A stretch of DNA of 64,000 nt from the IMG/VR virus record IMGVR_UViG_3300004448_000085, positions 17,019-81,018 of that record, one strand, 5' to 3'. Within the stretch, counting starts at the first letter, position 1. Every line of letters starts with the position of its first letter. The stretch is from a virus. Under the pieces are notes generated by a model, which saw nothing but the letters and a program-made list of their open reading frames with translations, was not told where the DNA came from and searched no databases. The position numbers were made by a program, and so were the translations under genes. Of this stretch, positions 27,801-39,800 are shown one piece after another.

Positions 27801-30800
27801 AGCACACGGACATTTTATTCATACTGGTTATCACACTGGTGGGCCTTTGGCTAAGAAAAGAAGCATAGGTGACAGCCTTCTTTCAAGAACAAACAACGCT
27901 ACAGTGATTCCTTACTATGCTAACAAAGTTCATCAGCAAACAAGAAAGTTGTTTTCTTCTAACAACGAATTGGTTAAGGCTTTAATGCAGCATCGTGTAA
28001 AATTACCAAAGGTTCTGACTCTTAAAGCAGGTGGGGCTACATACAATAACGGTGATTTCAGGAATGTAAGAACAACTACTGACGGTAAAGGTAGCGGTAT
28101 GACCGTAAATGTAACAATAAGCGGTAACGCAGTTGCGAGTGCCACAGTAAATCGTCAGGGAGACAGTCTGTATAAAAACGGAGATACAATCTTTATCGGT
28201 GACAGAGGTATCAATGTTTTACCTACTGCTACCGCAACAGTAGGTGGTGACGGGCTTGGTAGTTTTGCTTTAGCCATTAACAACACCAATGAAGAAATAT
28301 CTACATTGTTTGATACTCCTGATGGAACTCGTGTAATACCCGCTTTCCTTGCGTTAAAGGGTATACGCTCTGAGACTCTTGACTTATCATCACATGATGA
28401 AACAAGATTAAAACATCTACCTCATTGGAATCAGATGGACTTTACTCGTAGATTAACTATTGACCTCGGTGAAGTTGCTGTAAAAGATGGTATTACAAAT
28501 GTAGAAGCGGCTGCTAATGAAGTAGTGAGAATGATTAACCAAGCGGGTGCAAAGAAAGGGCGCACACACTCTGCGAGAAACAATAAGCAATACCCAGTAA
28601 GAGTAGTTGGTGAATCTGATTTTGCAGCAACTGGTTCAACGCATGACCCTGCTGTATGGTGGGATGAAGACAAAGCCTTCGCTTCACATGACAAAGGAAC
28701 ACACATGGGATATGTTCGTGCTCACATAGGTAGAGTTGTTCAAGACGCTGATGGTAACGAAGAAGGGTTCTCAATTATTATTCACAGCACAGTTCCGGGT
28801 GCTACTGGTCGTAACTTCGCTGTTTGGTTAGACAACAGTAAGGGACAAGTGCCTTACAAACCTGAGTTCCTTATTGGTCACGGTGGGCGCTTCAGAACAT
28901 TTTGGTGTATGCCTAACGAACTTAGCGGAGAAAACATGCACCCTGCACCTATGCCGTTGAATAAACACGGTAGACCTTTTGCACCTATTACATCTCTTAA
29001 CCAGTATACATTCCCCGACGAATCTACTCAAAGAGTGGTGTCAGTTGCTGATTTTGCGAATAATGATAGCAATTCAATCACACCAAAACTAAGAGCAGTA
29101 TCGGCTATGAGTGGTGCAGGTCAATCACACAATACCCTAAACACAGAATCTTTAGAGATTAAAGGTCACAATAGTTCTTTTACTCAAGGTCTACGAACAG
29201 GAACACACGCTATAGCGAGAATGAACTTTGGTGGAATAGTCTCAGCGGGTATACCGGGTTTTGCCCCCGATGCTGGTAACTGGGGCTTTGGTAGAAAGGG
29301 AGATACTCGCTTTACAAATGATTATGGAAAACTGACTAAGATTTCATACACAGAACCACCGTCTACATACACTGGTCATGTGCCTACAAAAGACACATTC
29401 CCCGATAACATAGGAGAATCTTCAATTTATGGTCTACAACTCAAAGACCACAGAGGAGAGGCACATGGTATCAGGTATATTTACAAAAATATGGGTGAAG
29501 ATTTCACTTTAGACAACACCAACTTACCTCAAACTCTTGACAATGAAATAGCAATTTTCTTTAATCACAAAGACTGCACTCAGGGCGGATTCACCATAGG
29601 AAAACACATGCATGGTATCAGCGACCCTACAGGTAGATTCCCCGGTATACCTGATAACGCAGCATTGGCTAACTGGCAAGGTAACCTATGGAGAGGCGCA
29701 CCTGCTCCTAACGCTTCTTACAACACGGATGTAGTCTATGACCGAAGTGCTCAGACACTGACTGTTACCCCGTATGCTCCTTACGATGCATGTCCTCATC
29801 ACGATGTTTTGGGTTACATGGGTTTCCCCGCTGAGAACGGTGTCATTCATCTTTCCGACCCTTACAACGATATGGGAACTGCTACTGTCACAGCAGGTGG
29901 GACTGGTTACACACCCAATCAAACAAATGTTGCGGGAACTGCTGTGGGTGGTAGTGGTAGCGGGATGACTTTGTTAGTAACTACTCATGCTTCTAACGCT
30001 ATTGTAACAGCGGTTACAATCACATCTCTTGGTGAAGGAGGTTACCTCCATGGTGAAACCTTGTCAGTAACAAGTGCGGGTGGTGTAAATGCTGAGTTTA
30101 CACTTGATACTCCTCTCATGGGTAACTGGGGTAACATGCTTAGTTACACCCACCGAACAAAAAATGACATTACCGGGACTCATGTATTTCATGGAGTAAC
30201 TGGAGATACATACATTTCAAAACATCGTATTCACACTCACAGCAACACTGCACCAAAAATTGAGCGTGGAACTTTCATAGTAGGTGAAACAACTGAGGCT
30301 ACATCGGCGCTCATCACCCCTGTTGCTAACTGGACTACTCTCGTAACAGACGAGTTGATGGCCGCTGTTACTGAGTTTGCTATCAATTTATCAGACCCTA
30401 ACAAGCCCGAAGGCCATTTCTTTGATTGCACTGAGATGTATGCCTCAGACGGTAAAACATTTGGAGAATGGGGTCTTACAGAAGAGTCAATTAAAGTTCG
30501 TGCTTACAACACTAAAAACAACATTCAACCAATATCGGATTTCTTCTCCGCCTCATTATCTCAAGATATGGGAATCAAAGCAAGTCACATTGAATATGGA
30601 GAAGTCCAAAGCGTAGCATACACAAACAATGGCGTAGTGATAAGTGGAGACGGCACACGACCAGTAAGTGATGATTTGATTGAAGATGGTAGAAGTGTAG
30701 CCTGTGGTTACATCCCTTCTACTGTTTTACAAATTGCTACTAAAGGAAAAGGGTTCAACGCTAACAGCGCTACACCTAACATTGTAGATTCTGAAAATAA

Positions 30801-33800
30801 CCCAATTGATACCGAGACATGGCGTAAGAACTTAATTGGTGAAAACTTCACTGAAAATAGCGGTGACTTAATTCTACCAAATCTTGACAATCCTACACTT
30901 CACATGAGTAACATTCATTCTTCTTCTATGATGTTTACTCATACCACTAAAGAAATATGGCATTTTTGTAAACCCGCTGGCTATGAGACTACAGTTGTTC
31001 ACAACGAAAACGGACAAAGTTACGACTACACACGAATAGACTCTTTCGGAAACAGAACACCTATCACTTACGGTATGGAAACGGCGATTGTAGAAAGTCA
31101 AAATCTAAACTCCGGTGGCGATGTTTCGGAAAGAACATTCAAACAACTTACCGATGCAAACTTAAGAAGTGAAGACTGGCCTTCATCAGCCCCAAGCGAG
31201 ACAACATTTATTATCCAAAAATACGCTGATAAAAAAGCGTATTTGTTTGCGGGTAAGCGCTCTTTGGGTAGCGTTCATTCTCAACCAATCATACACTTTA
31301 CAGGCGCTCGTGATAGCCCTGACAATTATGTGCCACTTTACTTTGGTGGTGGCTTTAGCGGTGCTACAATAGACATCAATGATGGGACTAAGAATGATTA
31401 CTCTGAACATAATACTCACCCATACGCCAATGGCCCAACAGGTTCAGCGGGTATTCAAAACGCCAACGAGATTTTGTCATCATTCTCTACCTTAGACTGC
31501 AACGCTATCATGGCCTTTTTCCCTGCTACTGCTTTGTTAAACCAGCATCGTGGTAGTATCAATCCACCAGTTTACAACAAGGATAACATATTGTCTTCTG
31601 ACATCAAGCGTGGAGCACATACTCCAAGCAACATACATCCTGATGCTGCTCCATATACTGCTGGAGTTCACATGCAAGTGCCATCTCCTATGGTAGTGCG
31701 GTTCGCACATCCTACTGCTCGGTATAACGACCATCGTGATGGTATAGAAAACAAGACAACCTACATTATCTTCGGGCCGGGGCAAGCATTCCCACTCACA
31801 CGAGAGGTAGCGTCTCCAATTAACACCTTTGAGCCGCATCCGGGTCACGCCATAAGCACTGGTAATACATGGTCAAAAGTTCCTAACATGACGAGTAGTA
31901 GACCGTTCTTACCAAATCACATTCAAAATAGCACAGGTGAGTATATGCCTGAGCGTGCTGCTACACAATTGGCTAAACACCGTTTCCACTATCGTCAAGT
32001 GCTAAACTGGGAAGCACCAGTCGGTATACCCGACACTGTATTTTTGAGAGAGCGACCTGAAACTGGGCGAAACTATGGTAACTCATTTACACACCAAGCA
32101 TTTAATTTCTACACTACAGCAAGTAATTTTTCAGATGATGTTGCTAAAGCCTATGCTGTTACACAACCAAGTCGCCATGCCATGTTCTATGGTGGTGGTA
32201 TGGTAAAGAATGCAGACTTGTGTTGGCACATGGATAACGGTAATCACCCCGGCGGTTCGTGGATGGATAATCAAATTACCATGAACCCACCAAGAGAAAG
32301 TGATAGCCTACGAGTAGCACTTGCGTCTGCTACCACTCAGATTAACAAAACTGCGTTTAGAGTTGCGGGAACTGTGGCTACAAGAATGCTTTACTCTAAC
32401 GATGACTCTAATTCACCTAACTTCGCAGCAGAAACATTAGTTCATGGTGATGTAGACCACGAATACATCATAGTAGATGCCACTCGCTGTCAAAACGGAG
32501 AAGAGTTGGCTTGCCTCTTCGGTGCAGCCATCAATACATTCCCCGGTAAAGGCGCACTGAAAGCCATTGGTGGGACATTCATGCCATCTATGGGTAACTC
32601 ATCTCGTCAAGACCGCTATGGTTGGATTAAGGCTCTTTCAACAGCAATTCCAGCAACTGCTACAAACTCGTTTACGGGTCTTGTGTATGGTAATAAGCAA
32701 ACCGCTGTTGATGGAATCACAGGTCATGCTAATGTTGGAGATTATGGTTATTCAAATCAATTTGTGTCAAATACCCCACAAGTAACGGCCAGCGCTCCCA
32801 GCAAATTAGGCGACTGTTTTATTGACTTGAGAATTGATGGGCTACTCACTTTGGGTGCTAAGTCGTTGGCTAATCGTATACCTGCATCGGGTTGGTTAAG
32901 AACAGAAGCAGAGCACGCTTACGGAGGTAGTGTTGATGCTGCTGTTAAATCATCAGCATGGAGTCCTTATCACAGTCGTGTTTTCTACGCCAACGGTGAT
33001 GATTTGTATGCAAGATTTTACCTTGCTAACAATAAAAATACTGGATTAAAAGCGTTTGAAAGTGGAGAGACTTGGAGAACATACGCATTAAACGCTGCTG
33101 CCTTAAATGCTGGTGGTGGGTCAAACATCGCAGGTGTAACCCTACCACACCCTGCTCCTTCTTTGAACAGCGAAGTATGGATTTGGAGTAAAGCACCTAC
33201 TATTTTCGTAGATAACTCAGGTGGTAACAGATTTTCAACTAAGGGTATAGGAGCACCTCACTTCAGTGGACTTGCTGACGCTATAGACAGAACAAAACCA
33301 GTAGGTGTTGTAGGATGGCATGGTGAGCGTTATTCACATCTTAATTCTTTACAAGTGACTGGAGGTGGAACTACAAGTTTCAGTGCAGGGCTTGGTGCAT
33401 GGCACTCAATGTTAGGTTTCTCTCCTTACGGTGGGTCGTCATCCTGTGCTACTATTCTTTCTCACTTACCACATATTACACCGTTACCAAACTCTCCTGA
33501 GAGTATGCCTCCTACGGATATTCCGGGTCGCAGTCTTACTAATTTTCCAAGCGCTGATGATGGGGAGTCAGACAATCCTTCTTGGGGTGCTGACGACTCA
33601 GTTGCATTCGGAACTTATGTTGTAGGATGGGCTGATGGTGCTCAGTATAACAATCCACCAACAATGAGGAATACACCTGAGTTACAGAAAGAACTTGTAA
33701 ACCCACAAGGAACATACGCCCGTTCTCTATTAGTGGTAGCACATGAAGGCGAACTTAGCCTGATAGCAAGAAAGGATAGAAACTCATACACGACTACTGG

Positions 33801-36800
33801 TGACTATCTTCTCGCTGGAGGAACAACACAGTGGGATGAAAGATTTCACAATCAAGACCGCTTTATCGCACCAGCAAACGCAGGGCCAAACATTGAGGCT
33901 TTGATTGTTGATAATACATCTCTCCCTACTGTGGCTAATTATGCAGCAGATGGAGGATTAGATGCTGCTCCTTTCAATGCTCAAATACAATTACACGGCT
34001 CAATTTCAGCAGATACGGCTTTGTCTAACGCTGAGCCATGTCGTGCTGAGATAGGTGACTTGTTCTTTGACATTGATAAAAATGTAGGAATTGTAAATCA
34101 CGAATCAGACATAGGTAAGCGTAACCTTTCTACTGATTTTATTACAAGTAGCCCGAATCCAAGTGGAACTATGACTACTAACGATACGCAGTCGCAGATA
34201 TTTTGGGCTGGTGATGTCAATGCTTACGATGTATTGAAGCGTAGTCCTCACAAAAACTTCAGCACCGAACATGTAGTTTGGAAAAGAATGGATGGTGGTA
34301 GTCTCACTTTACCTGCGTCTAACGCTCGTGGTTTAGGCGCAGTGCCGTGGGTAACTCGTGTAGTAGGTGATAACGCCCACACAATGGGTGAGAAACTCTA
34401 TGGGAATGTCAGGTTCTCTTTTGAAACAACAAACTCCGCTATGATGCCTATTCTACAGGCTCAAGAGATTGCTCATCCTCAGTTAGCAAAAGAGCATCCT
34501 ATCGCCTTGCATGGTGTGTTAGAGATTCCTAACGAAGACATTCAGTTTGAAGACATCACAGTAGTAGATGACACAGGGCAAATCCATACTTTAGAAGGTG
34601 GCTCACCGTTAGGTGTTGTCATACGAGCATATAGACCAGCATCAAAGCGTTCAGCAAGTGGTCTACAACCAACACCAGCAAACAGCGGATTTGGGCCTAA
34701 CCTTGAGATTCAACTACCTGACCCCGATAGCATCCCCGGTAACATATTGATTCGCAGTGGATTTGACTCTATTCAAGCCTATCAAAACGAAACCATAGGA
34801 GACGGTGGTATGATTCACCCCGACTTGGGTGCAACACACCTCGGTCACCTCTTTGACAATGTGATAAAAGGGCCAAGAAAAGGGCCAACAATGAACGAAG
34901 TTGGATGGGAGCACATATCTCAAGGAGAATCATTCCCTGATTCTACTCGTGACGGTTGGGTAGAAGGAACTGCTAACAACACACTTCGTAGTTCATACGA
35001 GCAACAAGACAGAGCGTTGTATTTTCATATTACTAAGATGGGTCACACTCACACAGAGAAGTTCCCTACGACTTACACTCACGCCGCTGGTGTAGTCAAT
35101 CAACCTTACACATTCAGTAGTTTAGTAGGCACAACTTTGACTGCTAATACTACAATTGTCCTTAGAGATGATGCTGCATCCCCTACGCCTACTGCGTGTA
35201 TATTTGATGCTGGGTTTGGGACTCAAGAAGTTCTTGATGAGGGTAGTGGTAAGCGTCGTAGATTCCTCCGTATAGCAAACCCAGCAGGTGAAAGCGTTGT
35301 CGTTTCATATCTTGATATTGTCGGCGCTACATTTACTGGAGTAGTTGGGGATATTGACACTGCTCAATTCCTTGCCGACAATGCTAACACTACTCTCACC
35401 ATCACTCCATCATACTATGTCCCTGCTGGTAGCACTCGCATATTTGCAGCACGCCGTTTGCGTGACCACGCTGAAGTGAGTGGTAACAGTCCTGATATGG
35501 CTCACACAGAATACTTTACTGGTGATTCACAAACGACTATTCACTCAAGATACAGTAGACCACAACTCACTCCTATGCCTATACCTCGTATGGGTCATCA
35601 CTTCGTCAATGCTACTATGCCTATGATGCCGGGTCATTGGGCGCACCCTTCGTATCAAGGGCTTTACGAAAGGAGTAACTCTGACAAACTTGCTAAGTTG
35701 CGTGATGAAGATTATACGACACTGGCTACTCATCTTGAAGAAGTAGACGGGACAACGAACAATCAAACAACAGTTAGTTCCGCTGTAACTAAGCGTATTT
35801 TCCCTCTTAACCCATCATTGAGAGTTGGTTCGCTAACTGCTAACCCATCAGGGCCAAGTGATATTCACGGTGGAGGATTTACTCTGATGTTTGAGACTAA
35901 AATCAAGTATGATGGTTACGGTATACTCGCATCAAAAGGTGATGCTGGGGGCATAAACAAGGCTGGTGGTCATTCCATTGTCCTTGAGGCCGCTGCTAAC
36001 TACACTCAGACTAATCATTTCCCCGACCCTGCCGAAGTAGGAGCATATCAAATTGTTATTCAACCAAACCTTCGCCCTCATCAAGTCGCTGGTTTCCATT
36101 TGAATAACTCTTCAGTAACTACTCTACCGGATTCTACTCCCGCAAACAATGTCTCTGCTCTTACTGCTCAGCAAGTCAATCTCGTCGTGGGTATAAAATA
36201 TGACGAAGAACGACACGCATCACTAACAAATGCTGCAAATGTAGGAGCAGTAACACTCGTCTTAGCAGAAGCAACAATTGCTGATGTAAGGGGTTGTGAG
36301 ATATTCCTCAACGAAGTGATTCTTGACCACGAGCCTGACCACGGTAGCCAGTTCACCAATGTCCCACCGATGCTGCTTTATAATCCACTTGGGGTTCAGG
36401 GTAGTGAAAGTCCTTCGTTTACTCGTAGAGGTCACCCATACCATCCTACTACATCTGAAATTACATTCAAAGACGCTACACCGGGGCATACTACAAGCAT
36501 TCCTTGGTGGAGTATCATGCACAAAGACACACCGAATGAACCAAGTTCTGTAGGATTTAGACATCTCGCTCTGTATCGTATTGATAATTACTACGAGTTT
36601 TGCCGAGCAAGTTATGGAGCAGTCGCTGCTCAACTTACTCTCGCTGGCTACCCAAGCATCTACCCCGACATCTACTCTAAGATTATGGAGAATGTTAGCC
36701 TAACCCCGACTTGTAAAGTTGTAGGGACACACTCTTCTACAAATGCTATACAAGTTGATGATGCTTCACTGTTCCCTGAAATACCGTATTACAATCAAAA

Positions 36801-39800
36801 ACTACAGTATATTGACGATGCATCGGGGGAAACTGTATCGTTTAGTTACACAACCCGGCAAGGTTTGACTCATAGTTCGGCAACTATGAATGAGCCTGAT
36901 ATTTTCCATCTCCCAGCAAACGCCACTATTCCTGACGGGACAAAACTCACTTTGTCCAAACCATACTCTACAAAACCAATGAGCGACTTATTCAACAAAG
37001 ACAGCGAGAGTATCTTGACTAAGAATCTTGGACAGACTCTACCCGGAACACGAGACACTAACAGCCTGTTCTTAGGCGATGCATACCTATGTGCTTGGAG
37101 TCCTAATTTGGGTAGACCACATACTTTCTATTCCGATGCGAGTAGAACATGGATTACTGATAATGTAAATCACACCGCTGACAGAGCAGTAAACAAAGCA
37201 GCATACAACAGTATGCCTCAACATTTTGAAACAATTCACTACCACGAAGTAAACTACGCAGCGAGTCATGGGCCGTTTGCTTTGAAGATGAAAACACCTG
37301 TCCCCCCTGAACCATTACCGGGTTACATAGCGAGTCACAACGGTGCTACTCCTACAGTGATAACAATGTCTCAGACAGTTACTGGTGTTACTCAAGGTGA
37401 GATTATCTACAGCGAAGGCCGAGTTCTTGGTAAAGTAAACATTGTTTCAACAAACACAATAACACTATTCACAAAAATACTTGAGACGAACATACCTGTT
37501 GGTGCTGCTACTAACAAGGTGTATGTCCGAGGTAAAGGTATCATTGACACTGCTGCTAATATCCATGCTATGAGTAACTTTTCAGCACAAGGCGGGACAA
37601 GCGCCATGCTCACTAACTTTTGGCCTTGCGGTAGTCGTGGTGGGCCTTTGGTAAGCCGTTTAGATGGGTATGCTATGACATCGGCAGCGTGGCATTTACC
37701 TCAAAGTTACGCTCATGCTGGTGCTACTCAATGGTATGATTCTGATGACGATAGCACCCCTGCTAATTATGCAGCATCAGGTGGGATAGCGACTGCTGCT
37801 TTAAGTTCTACAAGACCATATCCATTCGGTTATCGTTTCGGTCTAAGACAACCGTGGAACAGACCTCAATGGGGTCACTATGGTATGCGAGCATACCAAG
37901 AACATGCTACTCATAATGGGGCGAGCGACTTCGCAGTTGGTTACAAGGCTGGGCCTCTTGTAGAATACGAATCACAAAATTGGATTTACGCTGGGGCGCA
38001 GCCGGGACAAGGCACAAAGGAATTACCCACAACCTATGTTGGTATTCTTGAGCGTCATACTACCGCTGCTGGTATGCTAAACGCAGACAAATACGAGAAT
38101 CAAGTTCGTTACAGCGATGGGCGAAGAATGACAAGAGGATTTGGATGTGCTATACGCACTATTCGTAACGCTTCTACTGTCATCAGAGACTGGTGGGGAG
38201 ACTCTGCTGGTAAGGGTCTAAGTGATTACAAAGATGCAGTTTCGTATTACCTCGTGGACTGGTGGGGTAACACTCGTGGTGAAGATGTTAGGCGTATGCC
38301 TGTTCGCAGTTTTGGTATCAACCCTTCTTGGGATGCTGGGGATGTCTATGAATATGACAGAACCAACAGTAGAACTCCATACGCACGAATATGGAATAAT
38401 AACAAACCTATCTTTAATCTAAAAGGTATCGCTGCTGACTCAGATACATCAACGGGTGATGTTTTGACTTCTCCTACCGCTACGATACCAAGATTCGGTG
38501 GTCGTAAAAACACTGGTAACAACAACAAAGGCAGTTTACTTGTAGATGTGTTTGCTCCTACCAATGCTTTGCGTGTGGGTGATATGGGTAATGGTCGTGG
38601 TGTGAGATACCCTACTCAATTTAATGAAGACATTCTTGTTGAACTAAGCGCTGTATACGAAAATGCAGGTGTAGTGCTTTCAGGTAACACGGCAGAGCCT
38701 ACATTTGGTGAAGGTTTGATACGCCCAAGAGACGACGCACTCCAACCTACTGAAATTGTTAGAGGTATCAGTAGCCGATTAGAAATTGACGAAGACGGTT
38801 TGTTGAAGCCCGAAGCCACTGTGAGTGATAAAGTAGAGACAGTTAGCGGAGTATCGGTGCATAAGGATGCTATCTCACGGTCTTCACCAAGAATTGGTAT
38901 AGATGGAGAAACGCTTGAGTCGCTAACTGGTAGCGATAGTAACATGGTTGCTATCAACTCAGAGGCGCACAGTCTACACACTAACAGAGGTGTAGGTCAG
39001 CGTGTGATTCTACATGGTGGTATGCAGTCAGGCTCTCAAACTCTTGGTGATTACGACCTAACATCACTATCCTTTGCTGCTCAACCTCATGGTGGTGTTA
39101 TGCGGTTTAGCCATACGAGTAACTTCAAACCCATGGGTGGTAACTACATCTTAGAATGTCGTAGTTTTGCTAATCCGTTTAACGACTTAGGATGGGGTAG
39201 GAGTGGAACTCTTGGGTCAAACAAGACAAGCAATCCATATCAAACGACCACTCTTAACCCAACCTCGGCTCAAACAAACAAAACTGATGACGCTGTTAAG
39301 TTCCTTGTTCGCCCTGTTCGTTTGCTTGACAATCAACACATCGCTGTGTTTAGACCTCAACTGGCGTTACACAGCGGGAGTAAACAGTTTGGTAGCACTG
39401 CTTACACAGCAACCGCTGGTGGTAAATACGGACTATATACTTACGAAACTCCGAGTGGTCGTGCTGCAAGCGGCTCATACATGCGTGCTACTAACCCTAA
39501 CACATCAGCACCATATCAACCAGTTTACCTTATTGAGTCCAGTAGCGATACAGTCCCTACATCTAAAGGGCCAAAACTACCGGGAACTGAGGTTACTGGG
39601 TTTGATAAAACAACACTCAAGTCAAGTGTAACGAGACTGGTTATCAGCGAAAACACACTGCAACATTACAGAAGTGATGCTCCAAGAAGAACTGGTCAAG
39701 GTAAAGACTACACAGTGAAACCAAGGTTTAGTCAATCGCTTCACGGTAAGGGGCATAAAGAAGATGTGTCGTTTAATACATCAGACCACAGTGGTGATGC

